Assembly (NCBI GenBank): GCA_010672825.2
Contig: JAAHFU020000008.1
Coordinates: 26,410-90,409, forward strand
Source of the DNA: Leptolyngbya sp. SIO1E4
GTDB taxonomy: Bacteria > Cyanobacteriota > Cyanobacteriia > Phormidesmidales > Phormidesmidaceae
Reading direction: 5' to 3'
Length of the DNA stretch: 64,000 nucleotides
In this document: in pieces, positions 45,295 to 53,435 of the stretch
Layout: the number at the start of each line of letters is the position of its first letter
Numbering within the stretch: the first letter of the stretch is position 1
Position numbers and translations under genes: made by a program
Notes under the pieces: generated by a model
The model's input: the letters and a program-made list of their open reading frames with translations, nothing else
Databases searched by the model: none
Told to the model about the DNA's origin: nothing

Positions 45295-45397
45295 TGCACC
45301 TGAAGTGCTAGTTAGGACAACCAAATTTCCTGAAATCCTTATGCAGCAAGGTTTTGATTTCTGCCTTCTGCCTTCTGATTTCTACCTTTTGCTATAA
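45295..45397 (-). repeat. Dispersed repeat family B, copy 2
   Basis: Reverse complement of the copy at 20941-21030, with an internal GAAGGCA duplication that makes it longer. Ends in TATAGC on the minus strand. Confidence 0.8.
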
Positions 45398-45427
45398 CTA
45401 TCGGTGCGGGCAGGGTTTGTGGGTATT

Positions 45428-45523
45428 TATAGCGGTATGCAGGCTAATCAAGCACACCCTAAACCCCAAACCCTAGCCCCTGCCTTGACCCAGATGTACT
45501 GGACTCACCTGAACAAGGCTATA
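45428..45523 (-). repeat. Dispersed repeat family A, copy 3
   Basis: 96 bp in reverse orientation, bounded by TATAGC and GCTATA, so the unit has short inverted termini. Central ACCCTAAACCCCAAACCCTA block as in the other copies, with a few substitutions. Confidence 0.85.
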
Positions 45524-45656
45524 TCTGCACCTTAAGATTTCGCCAACCCAGATTTCGCCAACTCCAATAGGGCAATTCTGTCCAATACGGTGAGGCTGAT
45601 GCCTTCATACCCTAGAGCGAAGCTAGAAACGAGCTGAATCGCGCTGGGGGTGACGG

Positions 45657-46868
45657 ATGACGGTACTCAAAGATGTTTCAATTTCTGCAGTCATTGCAGG
45701 CTTTGTCACCGTACTGGTGGGGTTCACCAGTGCTGCAGTCATTGTTTTCCAGGCAGCGCAGGCACTGGGGGCTTCTCCCATCGAAATTGGTTCCTGGCTG
45801 TGGGCGCTAGGGTGGGGGATGGGGTTGACTAGCCTGGGGCTATCGCTTCGTTACCGAGTCCCCATTGTGACGGCCTGGTCTACCCCAGGGGCCGCCATGC
45901 TGATTACCACAACAGCCGGAGTCACGATGGAAGAGGCGATCGCAGCTTTTTTGATCTCCGCCGGGCTCATCGTCCTGGTTGGATTTACTGGCTGGTTTGA
46001 GCGTCTGATGAACCACTTACCCCTTTCATTAGCGGCGGGCATGTTGGCAGGGGTGCTCTTACAGTTTGGGCTGAATGTTTTCACCGCCATGCAATCCGAG
46101 TTTTTGATGGTGTTCGCCATGGTTTGCGGATACCTCATCACACGCTACACCGTCCCTCGGTATGCGGTTATTGCAGCTTTACTCTTGGGCATTTTGATTG
46201 CTGGCAGCCAGGGACTCTTGCAGCTAGAAGCGGTGCATTGGCAGTGGGCCACCCCAGTCTTCACCGCCCCCCAGCTTTCGCTCAAGGCTTTGGTGGGTGT
46301 TGCCCTGCCGTTGTTTCTAGTGACAATGGCGTCTCAAAATGTGCCAGGGGTGGCCACAATTCGAGCCTTTGGGTATTCAGTACCCAGTTCTCCGTTAATT
46401 GGCTGGACAGGCATGGCCACCTTGATTTTGGCACCGTTCGGAGCGTTTGCTATTAATCTCGCCGCCATTACGGCTGCCATTTCAATGGGGCGCGAAGCCC
46501 ACGAAAACCCAGATAAACGCTATGTCGCAGCGGTAACGGTCGGCGTTCTCTACATCGTGATTGGGCTTTTGGGGGCAACTGTGAGTTCTCTCTTTTCGGC
46601 CCTCCCCCAGGAATTAGTTCTCGCCATTGCCGGACTCGCCCTGCTCGGCACCATTGGCAAGGGGCTGGTGACCGCATTAGCGCAGGAAAACGAACGAGAA
46701 CCTGCACTGATTACATTTCTTGTAACCGCCTCCGGTATAACCCTACTGGGAATTGGATCTGCTTTCTGGGGTTTGGTGGCAGGGGTTTTGGCCATAACGA
46801 TTGAGCGGCGGCTGAATAAAACCCGCGATCGCCCTACAGCCCACAAAATCACCCCATCCAACCGCTAA
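45657..46868 (+). CDS. benE: BenE-family benzoate/H+ symporter
   Basis: 403 aa, eleven to twelve predicted membrane helices. The opening DVSISAVIAGFVTVLVGFTSAAVIVFQAAQALG and the VTAWSTPGAAMLITT segment are family marks of BenE. The family brings aromatic carboxylates such as benzoate into the cell with protons. Its position directly after an AraC regulator and near a Rieske protein suggests an aromatic-compound locus, but no benzoate dioxygenase large subunit is present, so actual substrate is unproven. Stop codon overlaps that of the convergent aspartoacylase gene. Confidence 0.85.
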   Translation: MTVLKDVSISAVIAGFVTVLVGFTSAAVIVFQAAQALGASPIEIGSWLWALGWGMGLTSLGLSLRYRVPIVTAWSTPGAAMLITTTAGVTMEEAIAAFLISAGLIVLVGFTGWFERLMNHLPLSLAAGMLAGVLLQFGLNVFTAMQSEFLMVFAMVCGYLITRYTVPRYAVIAALLLGILIAGSQGLLQLEAVHWQWATPVFTAPQLSLKALVGVALPLFLVTMASQNVPGVATIRAFGYSVPSSPLIGWTGMATLILAPFGAFAINLAAITAAISMGREAHENPDKRYVAAVTVGVLYIVIGLLGATVSSLFSALPQELVLAIAGLALLGTIGKGLVTALAQENEREPALITFLVTASGITLLGIGSAFWGLVAGVLAITIERRLNKTRDRPTAHKITPSNR

Positions 46869-47776
46869 ACAGCAATGCTCCGCTTTTGGGTCAGGCACAT
46901 GGCGATGCCTTTTTCGTAGTAAGCAGCTTCATTGATAAAAATGGGATGCACCGTCGTATCGCCTGCATACGGGATGGTTTGCCCCTCAAAGGTCATAAAC
47001 ATGGGGTCACCCGGAAATAGGGGCTCATAATCTCGTCCCTGCAGTTGCGGATGAATCATTGCTTGCAGGTCACCCTGCTCATCCTTGGGATAGTCCATCG
47101 TAGCGAGGTGCTGATAGACCGTCACCCGGTCAGAACACTGCGGTGGGGTACCCTGGTTCAGAGCTGCCAAATAGTCCAAAATGGCATAAATCACTGTTTC
47201 CGTTGCTTGGAAAAGTTCGGCGTCTAAGAGACCTTGGGCGATCGGCCCCACCTCAAGGGCAAAGCCAAACTCACAGAGAGAATTCAGGAAGGCATTTTCT
47301 TTGCCGGGGGATGTCCATCGGTAGATTCTAACTCTGGCATTGAGGGCAGTGAGATAGGCTGCGAGTTTAAGGTTGTGAGGGTGCTCATTCACCAGAATGA
47401 GGGTGAATCCCATATTTGCCGTCGAGCTGTGCAAATCTAGGATGAAATCGGCAGGTTGATCCCCCACACTGCCCTTACCCCCTAGCATTTGATGCAGCGA
47501 TTTTGCCTGAGAAGCTTCATAGCTATCTGCCGTTGGGCTATTCAGAATAGCCTGCGAAAAACAGCGGTTTAAATCTGCCTCAACGTAGCGTTGTCTTACC
47601 TGTAAGGCTCTCGGGTTACCCAGCAGCAGTAGTGTTTCAAAACTAGGTCGCTGAACCAATACAGGCATTTGCTGAAATTTTTTGACCAGGCATGCCCCAG
47701 TCAACTCATTCCCATGAACCCCACCGACAATTGCCACTCGCTGAATCACGTTCACTGCGATGCTAGCTCCTTTCAT
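46865..47776 (-). CDS. Aspartoacylase / succinylglutamate desuccinylase family
   Basis: 303 aa from ATG at 47776; a GTG at 47755 has an AGGAG upstream and may be the true start. The zinc-binding HGNELTGACLVKKF and DLHSSTANMGFTLILVNEH motifs are intact, together with LDLHSS and the catalytic Glu in FALEVGPIAQG. Members remove acyl groups such as acetyl or succinyl from amino acids. The exact acyl substrate in cyanobacteria is not certain. It converges on the BenE gene. Confidence 0.85.
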   Translation of the reverse strand: MKGASIAVNVIQRVAIVGGVHGNELTGACLVKKFQQMPVLVQRPSFETLLLLGNPRALQVRQRYVEADLNRCFSQAILNSPTADSYEASQAKSLHQMLGGKGSVGDQPADFILDLHSSTANMGFTLILVNEHPHNLKLAAYLTALNARVRIYRWTSPGKENAFLNSLCEFGFALEVGPIAQGLLDAELFQATETVIYAILDYLAALNQGTPPQCSDRVTVYQHLATMDYPKDEQGDLQAMIHPQLQGRDYEPLFPGDPMFMTFEGQTIPYAGDTTVHPIFINEAAYYEKGIAMCLTQKRSIAV

Positions 47777-47825
47777 CACACGAGCTACTCATACCGATCT
47801 ATCTGTAGCGACCTGTAGCGACCCA

Positions 47826-47900
47826 GATAGCCTGGTTCAGTTGAGTCCAGCCTATCTGGGTCGAGACGGGGTCTAGGGTTTGGGATCTAGGTGTACTGTA
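47826..47900 (+). repeat. Dispersed repeat family A, copy 4 (partial)
   Basis: About 75 bp, matching the first two thirds of the unit (TAGCCTGGTTCAGTTGAG, then GGGGTCTAGGGTTTGG); the right part has diverged. Confidence 0.75.
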
Positions 47901-47997
47901 TCCCAACAAAAACTGCTATGTTGCCCTCCCCTATAGTCCCGTTCATTGGGTTTTAGCGAAGTAGTATCAGACGGCATTCGACGGTTTTAATGCAAGA

Positions 47998-48789
47998 TCA
48001 AGACATCATTGAGACTGTCGTTAAGCTAATGCCAATACAGACCGTCGCGGCTGCACTTAAGATCGATACCCGTTTCACCCAGCTATCTGCAATGGGCAAT
48101 TTTTCCAACCATTGTCCAGCATAAACAGCAATCAGCCCCAGCAGGGTTAAGACAGAGGCTAAGCCTAAGCTAAACCCACTGACTAAAATCAATCCATAGG
48201 TAATTTGGTGAAGCGCAACTGCACTCAACAGCAGCACCAACGCAGAGGGGCAGGGCACTAACCCCCCTGAGATGCCCACCGTAATTAAAGATGCCAAATC
48301 GGAATGGGAATGGGAATGGGAATGGGTGTGACCGTGATGATGATGATGGGACTCAGAATCATGGTCATGGTCATGACCCTCGTGTGAATGAAGCGAATGC
48401 TCAGGATAACCCAGTCGAGTTTGCAGCAGCTTAAACCCGACAACACAGATGGTTAGCCCACTTAACAAGCTGAGGATGGGGTACAGTTGCTCCGGCAAAA
48501 TATATTGAGAGGCAAATAAGGCCACCAGCCCTAAAGCAAAAACCCCCAGGGTATGGGTAACGGTGGTGGTTGCCCCCAGCAATAATGCTTGTTCAGGGGT
48601 TCCTCGTGAACCGATGAGATAGGCAGTTACCAGGGTTTTGCCGTGACCAGGTGAGAAGGCATGGGCAGCCCCTAACGCAAATGCGATCGCAATGCCCGCT
48701 GCCATCGTCCCAACGGTCAAGTCAGGCGTTAACAAACCAGATAGTCGCGAAGCGTGATCCAGATGGGCCAGTATGAGAGTCTGCTGCAT
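47998..48789 (-). CDS. NicO-type nickel/cobalt exporter
   Basis: 263 aa from ATG at 48789, which follows GGGGG; an upstream TTG would add nine residues. Six membrane segments flank a His-rich cytoplasmic loop (about residues 135-165: GHDHDHDSESHHHHHGHTHSHSHSH). The family signature HAFSPGHGKTLVTAYLIG is at about residues 47-64. NicO/RcnA proteins expel Ni and Co or, in some lineages, take part in metal supply. It lies six kb from the Ni-dependent sodN gene, on the opposite strand. Confidence 0.85.
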   Translation of the reverse strand: MQQTLILAHLDHASRLSGLLTPDLTVGTMAAGIAIAFALGAAHAFSPGHGKTLVTAYLIGSRGTPEQALLLGATTTVTHTLGVFALGLVALFASQYILPEQLYPILSLLSGLTICVVGFKLLQTRLGYPEHSLHSHEGHDHDHDSESHHHHHGHTHSHSHSHSDLASLITVGISGGLVPCPSALVLLLSAVALHQITYGLILVSGFSLGLASVLTLLGLIAVYAGQWLEKLPIADSWVKRVSILSAAATVCIGISLTTVSMMS

Positions 48790-49092
48790 GGTGTGGTGAT
48801 CCCCCTTCCATATCAAGCACTATACAGAATGTCTCAACCCAACAGAGGTGTTTATCTGCTAAGCAGATACTTCATATCTTTACTATGGCGACATACAGTC
48901 GAACCAAGCACACCTTGTTTCCTGTCCTCCTCAAACAAAAGGGAGGGGCCGCAGGCGGTGGGGTGTATTTGTAGCACGTCTATCGAGAAACGGGACTACC
49001 CAAAATTCACAGGGCTGTAGATGCTTTAAGCATGATAAATCGCTCTCACTATATGAGCTGCTCTCTCAGCACATTTCCTTCATGCAGGGGCT
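48790..49092. other. Spacer with a family C element
   Basis: 303 bp between NicO and LysR genes (both minus strand). Contains GGGAGGGGCCGCAGGCGGTGGG at about 48940-48963, the second copy of family C. No gene seen. Confidence 0.45.
48940..48963 (+). repeat. Family C element, copy 2
   Basis: GGGAGGGGCCGCAGGCGGTG matches 21084-21106 with one change; the left arm of the hairpin differs. Confidence 0.55.
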
Positions 49093-50013
49093 CTAAGCCA
49101 TCAGCGGCATTTCAGCAGAAAAAGGTTGCTGTTTAAGGACTTGCAGAAACGCAAAAACCGCCGGAGTCTGAAGGGCATCAGCTAACAGAATGACCCCGAC
49201 TGTTCGTTCCAGAGAAGACGGCAATTGAACAACCTTTACCCCTGGGGGAATCGGGTTTGAAGAGAGAGAAGGCATAATCGCTGCCCCCACTCCCTGGGCC
49301 ACCATATTCAAAATTGTGTGGGTCTCGCGAAACTGATAGCGTGGTGCCAACGAATAGCCCGCCTGCTGAAAGTAGTGTTTTACATTGGCGAAGCAACTAT
49401 TATCGTCAGGATACGCAATCAGTGGCAGTGCCGTTAAGTACTCCCATGTTAGATGCGTGCCCTCTACGTCAAGATGGGGCGGCAGCAACACCCAATAGGG
49501 ATCTTGCATCATCTCCCAGGTTTCAAACTCGTCACTGGTGGGTAAAAGCGTAATGCCAATGTCAGCCTTGCCATTGCGCACCTGCTGCTCCACATAGGTG
49601 TAATCGTAAAACTCAGTAATTGCAACATCCACAGCTGGGTAAGCGAGCTGAAACTGGGCCACGATTTTAGGCAACAGATTTGCAGCCGCACTCCGAAACG
49701 TGGCAATGCGCACCTGCCCTCCTTGCAACCCTTTATGGAGATTAGCGGTTTGCTGCATCACATCTAGCAGCTGCAAAACATCCCGCGCCTGTTGAATAAC
49801 CGCCTCCCCAGCAGGGGTCAGTCGAGCCCCATGGCGTCCCCGTGACAGTAGGACGACTCCAAGTTCATCTTCTAGGGTTGCGATCGCATAACTAACCGTC
49901 GGCTGCGTAAGTCCTAACTGCCACGCAGCTTCTCCAAAATTGCCGCAGCCCGCCACTGCCACCAAGGCCCGCAATTGCGACAGCTTCAGTCCAGAATGGT
50001 GCCCTTTGCTCAT
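49093..50013 (-). CDS. LysR-family transcriptional regulator
   Basis: 306 aa. HTH at residues 8-65 (SQLRALVAVAGCGNFGEAAWQLGLTQPTVSYAIATLEDELGVVLLSRGRHGARLTPAG) and a complete substrate-binding domain (95-300). In cyanobacteria the type resembles RbcR/CmpR/NdhR-like regulators, but I cannot assign the target. The NicO gene lies downstream on the same strand 300 bp away, without proof of a shared operon. Confidence 0.9.
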   Translation of the reverse strand: MSKGHHSGLKLSQLRALVAVAGCGNFGEAAWQLGLTQPTVSYAIATLEDELGVVLLSRGRHGARLTPAGEAVIQQARDVLQLLDVMQQTANLHKGLQGGQVRIATFRSAAANLLPKIVAQFQLAYPAVDVAITEFYDYTYVEQQVRNGKADIGITLLPTSDEFETWEMMQDPYWVLLPPHLDVEGTHLTWEYLTALPLIAYPDDNSCFANVKHYFQQAGYSLAPRYQFRETHTILNMVAQGVGAAIMPSLSSNPIPPGVKVVQLPSSLERTVGVILLADALQTPAVFAFLQVLKQQPFSAEMPLMA

Positions 50014-50173
50014 GGATACTCCCAGAGCGTATAGCCCTGATTATGACCGAGGATTCTAAAAAATGATGACCCTAATAGATAGATGCGGTCTATGGCAGAG
50101 ATGCATGTAATCGTTTGTTGGCTCAGGCCAGCGATCGCTACCGTGAGGCTACATTGCTATCCGCCCTACAGTC

Positions 50174-50365
50174 ATGTCCCTATCTCATGCAGTTTCGTGG
50201 TTGACTCGGCGCTTGACGGCTTTGCCTATTGCCCCCAACACAAAAGCCTCGTCAGAAACTAAGTACCAGGTTTGGATTGAGCAAAGCCCGGAGGTGGGCG
50301 AATTTCGTCGCACCCCCCGATATATACTCACCGTCGTTGAAGTCCAAACATCCAAGAAGGCGTGA
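50174..50365 (+). CDS. Small conserved-looking protein
   Basis: 63 aa, basic N-terminus (SWLTRRLTALPIAPNTKAS) and a beta-like stretch YQVWIEQSPEVGEFRRTPRYILTVVEV. Divergent from the LysR gene. No family recognised. The length and composition are compatible with a small genuine protein but the evidence is thin. Confidence 0.4.
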   Translation: MSLSHAVSWLTRRLTALPIAPNTKASSETKYQVWIEQSPEVGEFRRTPRYILTVVEVQTSKKA

Positions 50366-50420
50366 GAAACCACCCTGATAAATGAGGTAAAGATTCAAGC
50401 TTTGGTTCCACAAGTTGAAG

Positions 50421-50502
50421 AGCTAGTGTGATAAATTAACTGGGAAGAAATTCTAAAAGTTAAATGGAAACTACGGATGCTTTATGATAAATTACACTAG
50501 CT
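50421..50502. repeat. Element with inverted AGCTAGTGT ends
   Basis: AGCTAGTGT (50421-50429) and ACACTAGCT (50494-50502) are inverted; just inside, GATAAATTA occurs as a direct repeat at both ends. The 82 bp size and AT-rich middle suggest a small non-autonomous mobile element or its remains. Confidence 0.45.
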
Positions 50503-50771
50503 TTCTGCTCAGAAAACTCGAGCCTAGTCGTACCAATGATTATCTTTCATCGTTAGATGATGATTCATAGATTTTTCGCCTTATCTTTTATCGCTTTCAC
50601 CTTGTCTTCTACAGGTGTTGAATCCTTGTTTCTAGATTAGTTCCCTCATTCAATGGGCCGCTCATCACGCTTGTGAAGTCCCGGTTCAGTAGAATGCAAG
50701 CCCCCTCAATAAGTTACCTGTTAGTATTAGCTTTTGACTTATTCGAATGTCTCCAAATTACTGCTAGATTA

Positions 50772-50821
50772 AGGTCAATAGGAACTGTTCATAAGGACTC
50801 GTGAACAGTTCCTATTGACCT
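50772..50821. repeat. Perfect 20-bp inverted repeat
   Basis: The arm at 50772-50791 (starting AGGTCAATAGG) and the arm at 50802-50821 (ending CCTATTGACCT) are fully complementary, separated by ten bases. No T-run follows on either strand, so it is not a typical terminator. Lies eight bases before a start codon-like ATG. Confidence 0.85.
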
Positions 50822-51088
50822 AGTAATTGTGATGAAGACTCTATCAAGATGTCTATCATTCGCAGCAGCTAATTATTTCTCATTGAAGGCAGAAATCATT
50901 TTTCCAGATGCATTATCGGCAAGGTCTTCAAATGATCTGCTTTCCCTGCATCGTCACAAAGTTCAACCTCCTCAGAGACATCATCGAGCATTTCAGACAT
51001 ATCAACTTGACATGTCTAAGCGCCATAACCTGAACACATGTCAATCGCGATCAGGGAGGTTACAAGATGCTGAGAGTAAACGCGCATT

Positions 51089-51328
51089 ATGCCAGAAAAC
51101 AGTTCAAGCAATTCTAGGAGAGAGTCCCCCTTAAAGCAGTTGCGAGAGTGCCTTAACTTGACCCAAGAGGAACTATCTCGCCGATGTAATATTCCCCTAA
51201 GAACCTATGTCCGATGGGAGACAGGGGAGGTAACCCCGCGCCCTACCATTGCTCAAGTTAAGGCCCTATGCCGTGAGCTAAAAATCACGATTGAAGAATT
51301 GCCGGATGACTTTGGGCCAGTTCCTTAA
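51089..51328 (+). CDS. XRE-family DNA-binding protein
   Basis: 79 aa Cro/CI-type HTH protein: LKQLRECLNLTQEELSRRCNIPLRTYVRWETGEVTPRPTIAQVKALCREL is a textbook helix-turn-helix at residues 15-64, then KITIEELPDDFGP. The start ATG follows a long untranslated stretch that contains the 20-bp hairpin. Regulated target unknown. Confidence 0.8.
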   Translation: MPENSSSNSRRESPLKQLRECLNLTQEELSRRCNIPLRTYVRWETGEVTPRPTIAQVKALCRELKITIEELPDDFGPVP

Positions 51329-51396
51329 GCGCATTATTGAAGTCAGCTCTTATGACTTCTGCCGTTCAGCCGCTTGTAAACTTTCAGGCAACCATA

Positions 51397-53250
51397 TCAA
51401 GCACTGAATCGCTTTCGCTTAAGACCCAGCATCGACAGGCCAGCTAAGGTTAGTGCTGTCAGCGTTCTCGGTTCAGGTACAGGTGTTACAGGGCCATTAG
51501 CACCGGCTATGAGGGTAATTTCATCACCGTAGACACGGCGCTCGGTGCCGAGCACATTGTAGTTGCTATCGAGCAACGGAAAGCTGTAAACCGGTGTGAA
51601 AGTCACCTCTGTCAGGTCGTCATCCAGGCGCTTGAGATTGACCTCTAAGTGACCGTAGTGCTTACCGCCCTCGACTAGCTGCAAAGCACCGTCCACCTCT
51701 TGCCACCGTTCTGGTTCATCTTGATCAGCAGTCCACTGACTAAAGGGGTTGTACCCTAAAGGTTGGCCGTTTTCATCCCGAATTTCTCCTCGCAGACCAT
51801 CCCCCGCAACGCCGACATCATAATAGTGAACGCCCAAGCCATCACCGGTTTCATCCACAAAGCTCCGCTCTAGCATTTCGCTGTGGCCCGAGAATACCGC
51901 CAGCACACCGTATTCTTCAAACAGTGGATGATACTGCCGCAGGGGTGTGCCACCCTGGCCACTGGAAAGCTCATGATTCATTGGGAAGCCATGGGTACCA
52001 CTGGAGTAGGGCGCATGATGAAATTGCACAAAGATAATTTGCCCATTAGCGCGGGCATCTTCTAACTGCTCAATGACCCAGTTCCATTGGGGACTCCCAG
52101 GGTTAAAGTCAGCGAGATCAGTCCCCCCCGCTGCTTCATATTGCTCGCGAGTATAGTTTTGCTGGGTGTCGGTGCCAGGCCCCGTAAAGTCTAGACCGCT
52201 GATTTTGGGCGGCTGGCCTTCACCTCCATAGTTATCACGACTGTCGTCAGGTTCCCCGTTGGAACTATCTAAGGTCAAGACAGTAATGGGACCGTAGTCG
52301 ATACGGTAGTAATTGTCTTGATGCTCAGGGGTGCCGTTTTCGGGTGCGTCGAAATAGGTGTGGAACTTATCGCGACCAAACTTAGGCCCGAAGCGACCCT
52401 CTTCATCAGTACCATAGCCACCGTTCAGGGCACCAAAATTCTCCCAGTTACCGAGAGCGGGTAGCAATGGATAGTCTGACAGCCCGCTGTCAAGCTCTCC
52501 TGCATTGTGACGGAAGAACTCATCCCAACCCGGTTGATACCCTCCCCCTTGCACCAGGTCACCGGGCATCATCAAGAAGTCAGGGTTGCGGCTGTTAATA
52601 ATCTTGAGGTTGTGAGCGTAGCCTTCGGTTTCAGTCAGGGAGTAGAGCAAACGGCTGCCGGTGGTGCCAAAGGTCTCAGCCCAGCGGCTATTGATGGGGT
52701 CAGGACGCGTTTCAGATCCTTTAGCCAGAGCCCCCTGCTGCCAATCACGGCGAGTCACGCGGCCAGCTGGTTGGGTTTCACTATCAGAGAGGGCAATGAA
52801 ACGAATGCTGTCCCAGTCCTCTGCGGTGGGCGCTGTCTTAAAAGTGGAATTGAATACGCTGCTGCCTACGGTGACAGAGTAATCGTAGGCGGTATTAGGC
52901 AGTAGACCACGCACGTCAACAGTGTGCTTATAGTTCTCGTTGCCTAGCAGCCAGGAACCCTGCTCCAAACCTTCAATTTCTTGAGTTTGCTCAGCAGCGG
53001 TGTAAGTCAAGACAGACTCCAAAGAAGGCATGCTGTTAAACAGGAGTGGTGCCTCTAGCTCTGGCCCTGTAATAGTCAAGGTACCTGGGAGATTTTCTTC
53101 GGTAAACCAGGTGAAATATATGCCATCCGAGGATGGCTGTTGTAGGTAAGGGTTAACGCGGAAGCTAGCAGCTTCAGTAGAGATAGCAAACAGATTAATG
53201 AAGACAGGCAGGGCGATCGCGCTACCTAAGGCTGCCTTAAAACTCAGCAT
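51397..53250 (-). CDS. PEP-CTERM-anchored metallophosphoesterase, active-site variant
   Basis: 617 aa. Signal peptide (1-27), a fibronectin-like N-domain as in purple acid phosphatases (about 30-130), a metallophosphoesterase domain (150-530) and a C-terminal PEP-CTERM sorting signal (PVPEPRTLTALTLAGLSMLGLKRKR) that an exosortase elsewhere would process. Family motifs seen: ALSDSETQ, MPGDLVQGG, FHHAPYSSG. However, the normal GNHE is GNWEN (about 266-270) and GHxH is GHSEML (about 452-457), so two conserved metal ligands appear to be replaced. Full catalytic function is therefore in doubt. Confidence 0.8.
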   Translation of the reverse strand: MLSFKAALGSAIALPVFINLFAISTEAASFRVNPYLQQPSSDGIYFTWFTEENLPGTLTITGPELEAPLLFNSMPSLESVLTYTAAEQTQEIEGLEQGSWLLGNENYKHTVDVRGLLPNTAYDYSVTVGSSVFNSTFKTAPTAEDWDSIRFIALSDSETQPAGRVTRRDWQQGALAKGSETRPDPINSRWAETFGTTGSRLLYSLTETEGYAHNLKIINSRNPDFLMMPGDLVQGGGYQPGWDEFFRHNAGELDSGLSDYPLLPALGNWENFGALNGGYGTDEEGRFGPKFGRDKFHTYFDAPENGTPEHQDNYYRIDYGPITVLTLDSSNGEPDDSRDNYGGEGQPPKISGLDFTGPGTDTQQNYTREQYEAAGGTDLADFNPGSPQWNWVIEQLEDARANGQIIFVQFHHAPYSSGTHGFPMNHELSSGQGGTPLRQYHPLFEEYGVLAVFSGHSEMLERSFVDETGDGLGVHYYDVGVAGDGLRGEIRDENGQPLGYNPFSQWTADQDEPERWQEVDGALQLVEGGKHYGHLEVNLKRLDDDLTEVTFTPVYSFPLLDSNYNVLGTERRVYGDEITLIAGANGPVTPVPEPRTLTALTLAGLSMLGLKRKRFSA

Positions 53251-53435
53251 ATTTAATGATCGGGGGTAAAAGGTTATCTACCAAGCACCCGTGTACTTGG
53301 TTACTCAGTATGGAGAATATGGCCTGCAGATTAAGTGGCGTGCAAAGCAACATTAAGCTGCCCCTAAGCTGCAGAGATTCACCTTACAAAATTAGGATAG
53401 ACAGACGCTTCGTTGCTGAACGCTAGCGGTGCCTT

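Larger units (their letters stand above)
45271..45656. other. Spacer holding family B and family A repeats
   Basis: 386 bp between AraC and BenE genes. The two repeat families lie side by side at 45295-45397 and 45428-45523, both in reverse orientation relative to their other copies. The remainder should contain the BenE promoter. Confidence 0.55.
50366..51088. other. Long spacer with two inverted repeats
   Basis: 723 bp between a small gene and an XRE gene. It holds an 82 bp element with inverted ends (50421-50502) and a perfect 20-bp stem hairpin (50772-50821). A 101-codon frame at 50829-51134 overlaps the XRE gene and looks spurious. Confidence 0.5.

Noticed and set aside
45657..46868. 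Calling the locus a benzoate catabolic operon
   Set aside because: Only the transporter family is recognisable; ring-hydroxylating dioxygenase and downstream enzymes are missing.
50829..51134. 101-codon plus-strand frame
   Set aside because: Overlaps the clear XRE gene in another frame, no family features; hairpin just upstream may be unrelated.
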